Of a DNA stretch of 64,000 bases, positions 50,316-59,316 are shown piece by piece (the first letter of the stretch is position 1; every line of letters starts with the position of its first letter). The stretch lies in NCBI RefSeq assembly GCF_947500695.1, contig NZ_CANMSS010000012.1, positions 1 through 64,000 of the forward strand. The letters run 5' to 3'. Made by a program: the position numbers and the translations under genes. The notes beneath the pieces are model-generated. The model worked only from the letters and a program-made list of their open reading frames with translations, was not told the origin of the DNA and did no database searches. Origin of the DNA: an uncultured Pseudoteredinibacter sp. (lineage in GTDB: Bacteria; Pseudomonadota; Gammaproteobacteria; Pseudomonadales; Cellvibrionaceae).

Positions 50316-52271
50316 ATGAATTTTTCAGGTTTGAGTATTAGGCAGAAGCTACTGATCAATAGTGGGATCAGCGCTTTTGTACTCGTAGTTCTCTGCTATG
50401 TAGTTTTTGCGTCATTAAAGTCCTTAAACGATAGCTCCAAAATGGTTCAGCATACTTACGAAGTTATTGATCAATCCAATGGCTTGGTTGCTTCGATGGT
50501 AGATATGGAAACTGGCCTAAGAGGTTTTTCAGTTGCCGGGCAAGAGGACTATCTTGAGCCTTATCACCAAGGTAAAGATAACTTCCAGTCTTACTTTAAA
50601 AAAGCGCGGCAGCTCACCAGCGATAACCCTGCACAACAAAGAAGATACGATGCAGTAAAGCAAAATGCTGAGCAGTGGCAAGCTTATGCTGAGAAAATGA
50701 TTGAGCTACGCCGTGATATTGCCTTGGGCGATGATGCCAATCATGAGCTACGCGAGCTGATTGATTCCGGTATCGGCAAACAGAAAATGGATGGCCTTAG
50801 GCAAGATATTACGAGCTTAGGGAATGCGGGCTTGGGCAGATCTCTATTGGCCGCAATGATCGATATGGAAACAGGCCTGCGAGGATATATGCTCAATAGA
50901 AAAGTTGAATTCCTCGAGCCTTATAATGCCGGTAGGGCAATTATTACTTCAAGAATTTCTTCGGTTGCAGGCACTAGTTTAGAGGCCAATATTCAAGGCT
51001 GGATAACAGACTATTCACAAAAAGCGATAGCGCTAGTTGAGGAAGCCAATAGACATCCTCATATGGATACTTTGTATGCGGAATTCGCTAAGAAGCAAGG
51101 CAAGCAATATATGGATCAGTTGCGTGCCCAGGTAAAAGAGATTGTTGATATTGAAAACCGTCTTATGGATCAAAGGCGCAGCGCGGCGGAAAGCTCTAGC
51201 GATTTAACCTTATTGATTGTTACTGTGGGTGGCTTGCTTGCCGCACTCGCTTCAATGGTATTCAGTGGGATAATCTCCAGAACAATCACTAAGCCGATCA
51301 ATGAAGTGGTGGATGTCGCAAGATCTTTGTCAGAGGGTGATCTACGAGTCAATATCGAGGCGAAAAACGATAATGAAATCGGTAGTTTGCAAGGGGCGTT
51401 GGGCACTACTGTGAGCAACTTGCGCGAGATTATTTCTCGTATGTCCGATGCCAGTGGTGACTTAACTCAAGAATCCAATAAGCTTAGTGACGTCACCGCA
51501 GAAACCAGTGCAGGATCTAAGCAGCAGCTTAATATGACCAGTGAAGTGGCAATGGCCATGGAGGAAATGTCGGCTACCGTTTCTGATGTCGCAAAGAATG
51601 CCAGCGTTGCCGTTAGCTCGGCAACGGAAGCAAGTGACGAGGCAAATCGAGGGATGCAGGTCGTACAAGTGGCCATCGATTCAATTAATAAGCTCGAGCA
51701 AGAAGTTAGCGGAACCTCGGCGAAGCTCAATGAGCTAGAGGGTGAAGCCGATAATATTGGGGGCATCCTCGATGTTATTCGAGATATTGCCGAGCAGACC
51801 AATCTGTTAGCGCTTAATGCTGCAATCGAGGCGGCCCGGGCTGGGGAGCAGGGGCGTGGCTTTGCAGTTGTGGCTGATGAAGTACGCAGCCTCGCTGGCC
51901 GGACTCAAGAATCTACCGAAGAAATTCAGAGTTTGATTGAACGCCTTCAGCAGGGCGCTAGAGATGCAGTGGGTGCCATGCAAAAAAGTCAAGAGTTTGT
52001 AGTGCATAGCGTGGATGAAACCAACAAGTCGGGTGCCGCTTTGCAACTGATTTTCAACGCGGTTGGTGAAATTTCCCTAATGAATACCAATATTGCCAGT
52101 GCTGCTGAACAGCAAAGTGCTACAGCTGGACAAATTAATCAAAGTGTTGCGGCTGTGAATGATATTTCCCAGTCTAACTCAGTTAATAGTAACAAGATGG
52201 TCGAGTCTAGCGAGAACTTAAATGCTCTTGCTGGGACGCTTGGTGAGATGGTTCAGAAATTTAAGATATAA
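50316..52271 (+). CDS. Methyl-accepting chemotaxis protein with CHASE3 domain
   Basis: A 651-residue protein. First span about 11-32; periplasmic part with two copies of a CHASE3-like pattern (VASMVDMETGLRGFSVAG.EDYLEPY and LAAMIDMETGLRGYMLN..EFLEPYNAG); second span about 298-320; HAMP (TKPINEVVDVARSLSEGDLRVNIEAKNDNEIG); and a signalling domain with the tip EQTNLLALNAAIEAARAGEQGRGFAVVADEVRSLA. It senses an extracellular or periplasmic signal and talks to CheA/CheW. No other che genes are nearby. Confidence 0.93.
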   Translation: MNFSGLSIRQKLLINSGISAFVLVVLCYVVFASLKSLNDSSKMVQHTYEVIDQSNGLVASMVDMETGLRGFSVAGQEDYLEPYHQGKDNFQSYFKKARQLTSDNPAQQRRYDAVKQNAEQWQAYAEKMIELRRDIALGDDANHELRELIDSGIGKQKMDGLRQDITSLGNAGLGRSLLAAMIDMETGLRGYMLNRKVEFLEPYNAGRAIITSRISSVAGTSLEANIQGWITDYSQKAIALVEEANRHPHMDTLYAEFAKKQGKQYMDQLRAQVKEIVDIENRLMDQRRSAAESSSDLTLLIVTVGGLLAALASMVFSGIISRTITKPINEVVDVARSLSEGDLRVNIEAKNDNEIGSLQGALGTTVSNLREIISRMSDASGDLTQESNKLSDVTAETSAGSKQQLNMTSEVAMAMEEMSATVSDVAKNASVAVSSATEASDEANRGMQVVQVAIDSINKLEQEVSGTSAKLNELEGEADNIGGILDVIRDIAEQTNLLALNAAIEAARAGEQGRGFAVVADEVRSLAGRTQESTEEIQSLIERLQQGARDAVGAMQKSQEFVVHSVDETNKSGAALQLIFNAVGEISLMNTNIASAAEQQSATAGQINQSVAAVNDISQSNSVNSNKMVESSENLNALAGTLGEMVQKFKI

Positions 52272-52288
52272 AGATGTCTTAGTCGCGT

Positions 52289-52320
52289 GAAGCCCTAGTA
52301 TCTATGATGCTAGGGCTTCT
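52289..52320 (+). terminator. Terminator-like hairpin after the chemoreceptor gene
   Basis: GAAGCCCTAG and CTAGGGCTTC pair around an 11-base loop, followed by a short TG/T-rich stretch. Confidence 0.65.
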
Positions 52321-52475
52321 GTGTGTTTCCCCGCCTTATTTTCTGCGCAGTTAAACAGTTGCTGCATGGAGGCTTCGGGTAGCTCTCTTTCATACATTTT
52401 GCCTATAGGGTTTACTACTGGGCTTTGTCACTATAAAAGCGCTGATTCAATCGGAAGTTTTGTGAGGAAAAACAA

Positions 52476-52802
52476 ATGGGCGCTGTGATATATCGAATGA
52501 TACTGATTTGGATGCTTGTGCTGAGTGCTCTGGGAGCATTATTTTTGCAAAAGCTAATGGAGCAGTCTGAGTTGTGGTCCTATGTATTTGATTTTTCTTG
52601 GGGACTGGCCTTTTGCTTGCTTGTGTTTCTACTTCTAAAAAAGTTGCCAGGTAAAGAAAAAGCTTGGTATTTCGTTTTAGGGGGCGTGGCTTATTATATT
52701 GTTAGTGATTATTTTGGGGGTGGATCATGGGCTTATGGCTTGGCGCTCATTGTGGCGTTTGTAATCGCACATCTTTGTCAGCCACTGCATAGGCGGGAAT
52801 AG
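52476..52802 (+). CDS. Small membrane protein, unknown
   Basis: A 108-residue protein with four hydrophobic segments (about 6-24, 36-52, 64-80 and 84-100) and little else. Ribosome site GTGAGGAAAAAC before the start. The family is not recognised. Confidence 0.6.
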   Translation: MGAVIYRMILIWMLVLSALGALFLQKLMEQSELWSYVFDFSWGLAFCLLVFLLLKKLPGKEKAWYFVLGGVAYYIVSDYFGGGSWAYGLALIVAFVIAHLCQPLHRRE

Positions 52803-52816
52803 AATTTTTCCGCACA

Positions 52817-53233
52817 TTATTCCTCTGCCCCAATTCCTTCAAGACATTGCATTGCCGCCTCAGCTTTTTCATAGGGTACATAAATATGATCATGGTAGAA
52901 GGCCGCCACAACATTGGCGCTAATGCCAGCTTGGGAGAGTGCTCCACTTATCGCAGCAGTGAGCCCTACAGCCTCTAAGCTAGAGTGAATGCTAAGGCTG
53001 ATGGCAGCAAAGGCCTCACTGCATTCTAAGGCAAGTAGTTTAGCCTGCGCTTCTTCAAGTATTAAGCTGCTGCCTTCTGATTCCTGATAAAAACCCTGTA
53101 AATCGCTAATTTCAATTTGGTCTAAGATCTTTGGCAGTTGCTCGCTATCAACAGTAGCGAATACCCAGCAGCCCTTTTGTAGCTTAGGTTGCATATTACT
53201 AAGTAGTACGGAAAGATTGTTTTCGCCTTGCAT
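52817..53233 (-). CDS. ACT-domain protein
   Basis: A 138-residue protein. Two ACT-like halves are seen: residues about 5-60 with LSNMQPKLQKGCWVFATV, and about 65-130 with FAAISLSIHSSLEAVGLTAAISGALSQAGISANVVAAFYHDHIYVPYEKAEAAMQCLE. The second half with H-S-S-L and the Y.HD...VP pattern matches the ACT_3/ACT_7 (DUF2241-like) group of small amino-acid-binding proteins. Ligand unknown. Confidence 0.82.
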   Translation of the reverse strand: MQGENNLSVLLSNMQPKLQKGCWVFATVDSEQLPKILDQIEISDLQGFYQESEGSSLILEEAQAKLLALECSEAFAAISLSIHSSLEAVGLTAAISGALSQAGISANVVAAFYHDHIYVPYEKAEAAMQCLEGIGAEE

Positions 53234-53441
53234 AGTTTGCGCTCATATCAGTTTGTAGGTGGTGAAGCAAACAACTGTTAGCATAATACGTCTCTTATGT
53301 GATGTTGCAATGATTAGTGCCTAATTGCGAGGTGTCGCTAACTGCACTTATGTTCGACAAGCCTTCGCGTGCTTTGTGTCAATACCGTATATGCTTTACT
53401 ATCCTAGCTCGATGTTTAAATCATTTGCGGAGCTTACTTCC

Positions 53442-53993
53442 ATGCGCTTACGACAGCTTTTGTTCGTCTTGCCTCTCTTTACTGCGCTATCATCCTTAGC
53501 TGCTGACTGCCCTGATATATTGAAGTTTGAAGCCCGGAAGCTACGTTCCAGCGAGCGTGTTAATTTCTGCGAGAAGTTCTCTGGTAAGCCCTTGCTAGTC
53601 GTTAATACAGCAAGTCATTGTGGTTATACTGGGCAGTTCGCAGATTTGCAGGTGCTTTATGAAAAATATCAGCCTCAAGGTCTAGAGGTTGTAGGTTTTC
53701 CATCCAATGACTTTAAACAAGAAGCCAAAGATGAAGCAAAAACCGCCGAGGTATGTTACATCAACTATGGCGTTAAATTTACCATGATGAGTAGCAGCCC
53801 AGTAACGGGTGATGATGCGAATACGCTGTTTAAAGAGTTGGCCGATAAAACCGGTAAAGAGCCTAAGTGGAATTTTAATAAGTACTTAGTGAGCCCTGAC
53901 GGAACACAGGTGAAGTACTTCCCTTCAAAGGCGAAGCCTTTAGGGGGCGATCTAGAGGCTGCGATTCAGCAGAGCTTGCAAAACGAATCTTAG
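53442..53993 (+). CDS. Glutathione peroxidase-family protein with signal peptide
   Basis: 183 residues when begun at ATG 53442, which has GGAG at a good distance and opens a signal peptide (MRLRQLLFVLPLFTALSSLAAD). The active site NTASHCGYTGQF has Cys in place of selenocysteine, with Gln in the 80s region and WNFNKYLV supplying the Trp/Asn of the catalytic tetrad. The export signal means it reduces peroxides in the periplasm. It may use thioredoxin-like donors. Confidence 0.85.
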   Translation: MRLRQLLFVLPLFTALSSLAADCPDILKFEARKLRSSERVNFCEKFSGKPLLVVNTASHCGYTGQFADLQVLYEKYQPQGLEVVGFPSNDFKQEAKDEAKTAEVCYINYGVKFTMMSSSPVTGDDANTLFKELADKTGKEPKWNFNKYLVSPDGTQVKYFPSKAKPLGGDLEAAIQQSLQNES

Positions 53994-54032
53994 TTTTTGT
54001 CGCTTTTAAAACCTGCTGATTTGATGTGAAAG

Positions 54033-54062
54033 GCCAGGCTGAGCACGGTGGCACAGCCTGGC
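54033..54062. terminator. Hairpin between convergent peroxidase and GST-like genes
   Basis: GCCAGGCTG and CAGCCTGGC pair around a 12-base loop; short T and A runs on either side suit a two-way terminator. Confidence 0.6.
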
Positions 54063-54069
54063 AAAAGGC

Positions 54070-54990
54070 TTACCCCTGAGCGTTAATACTGTAGTTTTCC
54101 CGTGGAAAATGCACATGAATTAAACCGAAATCTTCAGTATTTCTGGCCACAATAATGCGCTCTTGATTTACCGCGACAAGCTTACCCTGCACTGGCACAA
54201 AGCCATAGTCAGAAGGGCTTACAGCAACATCTTTGTTTAATAGTTCATGTCCTGCTGAATCAATAATTTCCCTTGGTTGCGCATTTCTGGCTGTGCTGAA
54301 TGCATCGGCTTGGCTTATTTCAACACGCTGGCCGTGGCCAATAGCGGCCACACGCCGGAACCAATCTTGTACCTTTGCGTCACACTGCAATTCCCTGCGG
54401 CTACAGTTTACGTGCAGCCATAATGGGTGGTAAACGCTAAAATCTACTGCTGTGGGGGCATTGCCATCTAGCCATTCATGCTGATCTAGCTGCTTGGATA
54501 TTCTGCTGATTAGATCTTCTATTAAGGCTTGGGACTGCTCGAGATTCGGACGCTTTGCATCGCTGCCTTTTAACAGCTCGCCCCGATCTTTAATAAAACG
54601 AAAAGCGCCTATAGGGCCAAATTTAAGCAACATAGTGCTTAAAAGTCTGAGAGGAGGTACTGAAGACACAGCAGCAAAAAATGCTTCGCCCTCGGCAAAT
54701 TGAGCAATGCTCTTTGCTTCTGGGCTAGCGTTTTCGGGGTTTAGCTCGGCCTGTTTCGCCAGTGAGGCAATTTCCTTAGCGATTAAATCACTGTCACAAA
54801 ATATATCCGCACCAATTTGGGCAACCGGTATTCTGCGATAGCCACCAGCGAGAGGGTCAACATTGGGTCTTGGCAACCATACCGGTGAGAGTAGGGACTG
54901 CCAGCTCAAATTTGCTAAGCCAAACATCAAGCGAATCTTCTCAGCGTATGGCGAACTATCGTAATGATGCAAAATCAAAGTGTTGCTCAT
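54070..54990 (-). CDS. Glutathione S-transferase-family protein
   Basis: A 306-residue protein. The N-terminal thioredoxin-fold part (LILHHYDSSPYAEKIRLMFGLANLSWQS, RRIPVAQIGADIFCDSDLIAKEI) is GST-like, followed by a helical C-domain (ANG.TAVDFSVYHPLWLH). The C-terminal 80 residues are an extra beta-rich segment (GHELLNKDVAVSPSDYGFVPVQGKLVAVNQERIIVARN) not seen in standard GSTs; other members in acyl-CoA-degradation clusters have the same. Enzymatic role unclear. Confidence 0.82.
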   Translation of the reverse strand: MSNTLILHHYDSSPYAEKIRLMFGLANLSWQSLLSPVWLPRPNVDPLAGGYRRIPVAQIGADIFCDSDLIAKEIASLAKQAELNPENASPEAKSIAQFAEGEAFFAAVSSVPPLRLLSTMLLKFGPIGAFRFIKDRGELLKGSDAKRPNLEQSQALIEDLISRISKQLDQHEWLDGNAPTAVDFSVYHPLWLHVNCSRRELQCDAKVQDWFRRVAAIGHGQRVEISQADAFSTARNAQPREIIDSAGHELLNKDVAVSPSDYGFVPVQGKLVAVNQERIIVARNTEDFGLIHVHFPRENYSINAQG

Positions 54991-55062
54991 CTATGGTATC
55001 TCCGTGTTAGCCGGCTGTTAGGTTTGTGCCTGATGTTTCGGCTATATATTCTCTGGGTATTC

Positions 55063-56958
55063 TCAGATCGCCTTCACTTCGGTTGCAAAGGTATACTCGC
55101 CAAGCTCTTGACGTACCAGTTCGGCAAGGATTTCTGCATCTTTGCATTCAAACTGAACTAGCTGTCCGTGCTTTTTCGAAGCCTCGACACTAAAGCTGGC
55201 CTGTAATTCTTGCAGCTTATCTGCAAGGTGTAGGCTTACCACCTTCGCTACAATGTCATTGCGTAAATCGGGTTTGAATATTTTACCTACAGCAGTTACC
55301 GGCATTTGCTCTACAAAATAAATTTCTTTAGGCACGGCTGCTCGCTCAGCAATATTGCCCATAGCAAACTCCAAGAATTCTCCTTCGTTCTCTGCTTGAT
55401 CGGGTTTTAGTTGTAGGTAGACCACAGGTACTTCACCAACACGCTTATCAGGCTTGCCAATAGCAACTGCTTCGGCAACAGCCGGGTGAGTGTAAAAGAC
55501 TTCTTCGATCATCTGTGGATCGATATTATGTCCACCGCGAATAATAAGGTCTTTACTGCGGCCGGTTAGCCACAAATAGCCTTCTTCATCGAGTCGGCCA
55601 AGGTCACCGGTATTAAACCAGCCGTCTTCAACCCATTGCCCTTGATTTTGCGCAGCTTGTTTATAGCCATTAAATACATTTGGCCCTTTGATAGCGATGC
55701 AGCCGGCTTCATTGGTATCGCAATCACGTAGCCAGTTCCCGTTCTCGTCGACTTCAACGATGCGTAGCTCCATATAGGGTAAGCGCAAACCAACAGCGCC
55801 AACTTTGCGCTCTCCATAGCGTGGGTTTGCAGTGGAGGCGCAGGTGCCCTCGGTTTGACCATAGCCTTCTAAAATAGATAAGCCGGTTTTTTCTTCAAAG
55901 TTACGGATCAGCTCAGTGGCTAAAGGCGCTGCGCCACATAGGCAGAAATCCAAACTGGATACATCACTATCGCCAATGGGAACTTCAATTAATCCGCTAA
56001 GAATGGTAGGCACGCAGCTGAAGTAGCTGACTTTATAGCGCTCAACAATACGCCAGAAATCTTTAATCACCGTTGGATTACGATAGCCTTGGGGGCTTGC
56101 TAGTACAGCCTCAGCACCTTGCGCCCAAGTTGCTAAGCCAGTAACAAAAACGGCGTTTACATGAAATAGCGGCAAGCCAGTTAACGAAACAGCCCCAGGG
56201 CCAATATCGAGCCCAGCTTCCATTTGCCATACAGTGGTTAGCTCATTGAAGTGAGTGTGGGGCGCCAGTTTGGGTGTGCCCGTGGTGCCGCCAGTATGGA
56301 AGTATGAGGCTATATCGTCCTGTTGTATTTCACGGCCGCTATCTAGACTGTCGCTATTGTGCTTAGCAATCGTGTCATCAAAATCTAAAATAGTATCGCT
56401 TAAGTATTCTTCACGATCGGCTGTCATGGCCGCCGCAAATTCGGCAGGCATAAGTTTGCCCATATCAACAGCCAGAATATGGCTAAGGCTTGGAACCAAT
56501 TCTTTAACCGCGATGGCTTTATCCCAGAGCTCAGCACCAGGAAATGGGGCTAGGGTAACCAGAACTTTTGTTTGCGCTTCATTAAGAATCGCAGCGATAT
56601 GTTCAATTTCCAATAAAGGATTTATTGGATTAAAGATGCCCGCAGCTTCACTGCCCCAGATAGTAAAGTGGGTATGAGGCAGGTTGGGTAATAGCATGGA
56701 AACGGTGTCATTAGCATTGACGCCAAGCTGGTGCAGTGCATTGGCTGTCTGGGTAATTTTTCCAAACAGCTCTTTATAGCTGTAACGAATAGGTTCCTCA
56801 TCGGCGCTACCCTGTAATAAAAAGCTCAGTGCTGTTTGCTCGGCATATTGCTCTGCTTTATCACGCAGCAAATCATATGTGCTGCTGTGTTCTATGCGCT
56901 CTTCAAAAGGGGTGGTCTCTAGGGCTTGTAGGTCTTCGAGTGAGGAAATATTCATCAT
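55063..56958 (-). CDS. Acyl-CoA synthetase (AMP-forming)
   Basis: A 631-residue member of the adenylate-forming family. P-loop: YFHTGGTTGTPKLAPHTH; the A5 motif GYGQTEG; the hinge region with TGDLGRLDEEGYLWLTGRSKDLIIRGGHNIDP; and the C-terminal lysine in VGKIFKPDLR. Substrate cannot be read from sequence; the neighbours suggest a medium- or long-chain or branched acid. It is the entry step of the cluster on the minus strand, downstream of the SDR gene. Confidence 0.9.
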   Translation of the reverse strand: MMNISSLEDLQALETTPFEERIEHSSTYDLLRDKAEQYAEQTALSFLLQGSADEEPIRYSYKELFGKITQTANALHQLGVNANDTVSMLLPNLPHTHFTIWGSEAAGIFNPINPLLEIEHIAAILNEAQTKVLVTLAPFPGAELWDKAIAVKELVPSLSHILAVDMGKLMPAEFAAAMTADREEYLSDTILDFDDTIAKHNSDSLDSGREIQQDDIASYFHTGGTTGTPKLAPHTHFNELTTVWQMEAGLDIGPGAVSLTGLPLFHVNAVFVTGLATWAQGAEAVLASPQGYRNPTVIKDFWRIVERYKVSYFSCVPTILSGLIEVPIGDSDVSSLDFCLCGAAPLATELIRNFEEKTGLSILEGYGQTEGTCASTANPRYGERKVGAVGLRLPYMELRIVEVDENGNWLRDCDTNEAGCIAIKGPNVFNGYKQAAQNQGQWVEDGWFNTGDLGRLDEEGYLWLTGRSKDLIIRGGHNIDPQMIEEVFYTHPAVAEAVAIGKPDKRVGEVPVVYLQLKPDQAENEGEFLEFAMGNIAERAAVPKEIYFVEQMPVTAVGKIFKPDLRNDIVAKVVSLHLADKLQELQASFSVEASKKHGQLVQFECKDAEILAELVRQELGEYTFATEVKAI

Positions 56959-56999
56959 GCTTTTCGCTATTATTGGTTAGATGTAAATCGTTAGGCGTT

Positions 57000-57060
57000 A
57001 GATGTGAGACATTGGATGATGACTAGAGCTCTCGCTCCTTTCGCTTCACATCTCACATCT
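57000..57060. repeat. Inverted repeat in the SDR to acyl-CoA synthetase spacer
   Basis: AGATGTGAGA (57000-57009) and TCTCACATCT (57051-57060) are perfect inverted repeats, with GTTAGATGT also repeated directly nearby. Probably a structured mRNA spacer or a REP-like remnant. Confidence 0.5.
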
Positions 57061-57067
57061 CGCGTCA

Positions 57068-57838
57068 TTAAATTCCCGTGCAGTGTATTGCACCGTCTAC
57101 TGGCAGAACTGTACCAGTAATAAATGAGCCTGCATCACTGGCTAAGAGTATCACTGGTCCTACTAATTCTTCTAGCTTACCAAGGCGTTTTGCTGGCATG
57201 CGCGTTACGTATTCTTGTCCGGCTGGACTATCAAAATAAGCAGTATTAATTTCAGTTTTAAACCAGCCAGGTGCGATTGCATTCACGCGGATATTATTAG
57301 CCATTAAATCTAGAGCCATAGAACGGCTAAGTTGGACTACGGCGCCTTTAGAAGCACAGTAAGCGCTTTGTCCGTACTTGGCAGTAATGCCGAGCACTGA
57401 GGCGATATTGATAATGCTGCCCGGCTTTTCGGCTGCTACTAAGCGCTTGGCGCCTTCTTGGGCCACGTGCCATACACCTTTGAAGTTGGTGTCCATCACA
57501 AAGTCTAAGGATTCATCGTCAATTTTGAGAAAGTTCTTTGCATCAGCAACGCCGGCATTATTTACAATAACATCGACCGTGCCGAAGGTACTTTCAGCTT
57601 GATCATAAGCACTTTGAATACTGTCTTTATTGGTAACATCCATCGATACAGCAAGGGCTTTGCCGCCTTGTGCTTCGATCTCTTGCACAAGCTCTGCTAA
57701 ACGCTCTTGGCGTCGTGCGGCAACAATAATATTGGCACCGGCTTTGGCAAGCCCAAGGGCTAAGCAGCGTCCGATACCAGAAGACGCACCGGTGACCAAT
57801 GCATTGCGACCTTCAAGAGAAAATTGTGGGAGGCTCAT
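57068..57838 (-). CDS. Short-chain dehydrogenase/reductase
   Basis: 256 residues from ATG 57838, which has AAAGGAGA six bases upstream; the reading frame is open slightly further. The cofactor motif TGASSGIG, NNAG, catalytic Ser in NIASV, and YCASK (Tyr/Lys) are all present; APGWFKTEIN is the SDR substrate-loop. Probably NAD(P)-dependent 3-hydroxyacyl- or ketoacyl-CoA reductase/dehydrogenase in the degradation cluster. Confidence 0.88.
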   Translation of the reverse strand: MSLPQFSLEGRNALVTGASSGIGRCLALGLAKAGANIIVAARRQERLAELVQEIEAQGGKALAVSMDVTNKDSIQSAYDQAESTFGTVDVIVNNAGVADAKNFLKIDDESLDFVMDTNFKGVWHVAQEGAKRLVAAEKPGSIINIASVLGITAKYGQSAYCASKGAVVQLSRSMALDLMANNIRVNAIAPGWFKTEINTAYFDSPAGQEYVTRMPAKRLGKLEELVGPVILLASDAGSFITGTVLPVDGAIHCTGI

Positions 57839-57993
57839 GATTATCTCCTTTCTAATGATCACCTAATTGAGAGCAGGAATTATCAACTAACTGTGGCTTT
57901 ATCGCATTAACATAAGTTAGTTACTAAACGCATTAAGTTAGCAGGATGAATAACTGAGGGTAGGTGAATCTATGTGGGGTGGCGTAAGAAGTG

Positions 57994-58020
57994 AAAACTG
58001 GCAGCCCGAAAGGCTGCCAG
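57994..58020 (-). terminator. Rho-independent terminator after the thiolase gene
   Basis: CTGGCAGCC and GGCTGCCAG pair around CGAAA (57998-58020); on the minus strand TTTT follows. Confidence 0.8.
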
Positions 58021-58029
58021 CTAAGTGTG

Positions 58030-59217
58030 TTATACGATTTCGAATAGACCAGCAGCACCCATGCCGCCGCCAACACACATTGATACAACGGCCCACTTGG
58101 CGCCGCGACGCTTACCTTCCAATAGAATGTGGCCGGTAGTACGCGCACCTGTCATGCCGTATGGGTGACCAATAGAGATTGAACCGCCGTTAACATTGTA
58201 TTTGGCTGGATCAATACCCAAGTGATCACGACAGTACAAGCACTGCACGGCAAAGGCTTCGTTAAGCTCCCATAGGTCAATATCATCTACGCTCAAACCA
58301 TGCTGTTTTAGCAGCTTAGGAATCGCATAAATAGGGCCAATACCCATTTCTTCTGGCTCATTACCTACAGTCATCATGCCGCGATAAATACCGAGTGGCT
58401 CGATATTGCGCTGCTCAGCCAATTTGCCGTCCATCACAACACAAGCAGAAGCGCCATCAGATAACTGGCTAGCATTACCGGCCGTCACGCAACCACCTTC
58501 GATAACTGGGTTTAGACTTTGTAGATTTTCTAGGGTAGTAGAAGGGCGGTTACCTTCATCTTTTGTTAGCGTTACTTCTTCATAAGAAACTTCTTTGGTT
58601 TCTTTGTTAACAATGGCTTTAGTTGCCGTGATAGGCACAATTTCATTGTCAAACAAGCCAGCTTCTTGAGCAGCAGCGGTGCGCTGTTGAGACTCTAAAG
58701 AATACTGATCTTGTACTTCACGGCTAATGCCGTACTTCTTAGCGACATATTCAGCAGTTTGTAGCATTGGCATATAGGCATGCTCGTTCATTTTGAGCAC
58801 GTTCTCATCGAACTGATCTGCTGCCATTTTGCCGTAAGGAATTTGCACGGCAGAAATGTTGTCCTGGCCACCAGCAACAATACAGCTGTAGCCGTCAACC
58901 ATAATTTGTTTGGCTGCAGTAGCGATAGCCATTAGACCAGAAGAACACTGACGGTCGATAGTTTGAGCGCCTGCTGTTACCGGAACGCCAGCAGCGATAG
59001 AAGCGGTACGAGCAATGTTGTTTGCGGCGGTGCCAGCGTTTAGTACGGAACCGATAATGACATCTTCGATTTCAGCGCCTTCGATACCAGCGCGCTCTAC
59101 CGCGTGCTTAATGGCATGGCCAGTCATGGTAGGTGATTTGATATTGTTTAATGCGCCACGAAAGGCCTTGCCGATCGGGGTGCGAGCTGTTGATACGATA
59201 ACCGCTTCTTTAGTCAT
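58030..59217 (-). CDS. Acetyl-CoA acetyltransferase (thiolase)
   Basis: A 395-residue thiolase: nucleophile in TIDRQCSSGLMAI, ELNEAFAVQCLYCRDHLG, GGSISIGHPYGMTGARTTGH, and CVGGGMGAAGLFE. All three catalytic parts are present. It cleaves 3-ketoacyl-CoA, the last step of beta-oxidation. The upstream gene encodes the preceding hydratase/dehydrogenase, 99 bases away. Confidence 0.93.
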   Translation of the reverse strand: MTKEAVIVSTARTPIGKAFRGALNNIKSPTMTGHAIKHAVERAGIEGAEIEDVIIGSVLNAGTAANNIARTASIAAGVPVTAGAQTIDRQCSSGLMAIATAAKQIMVDGYSCIVAGGQDNISAVQIPYGKMAADQFDENVLKMNEHAYMPMLQTAEYVAKKYGISREVQDQYSLESQQRTAAAQEAGLFDNEIVPITATKAIVNKETKEVSYEEVTLTKDEGNRPSTTLENLQSLNPVIEGGCVTAGNASQLSDGASACVVMDGKLAEQRNIEPLGIYRGMMTVGNEPEEMGIGPIYAIPKLLKQHGLSVDDIDLWELNEAFAVQCLYCRDHLGIDPAKYNVNGGSISIGHPYGMTGARTTGHILLEGKRRGAKWAVVSMCVGGGMGAAGLFEIV

Positions 59218-59316
59218 GGTGTTGATCCTCGTTAGAATTTATAGGCATTATTTAGACATCAGTCTAGCGCCTGGCCCTCGAGCACACAGTGCTATGAAGG
59301 CCGAATTTACGGTGAA

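Noticed and set aside
50114..50341. A 75-residue plus-strand reading frame before the chemoreceptor
   Set aside because: It overlaps the chemoreceptor start in another frame, lacks a ribosome site and looks like chance in AT-rich DNA.
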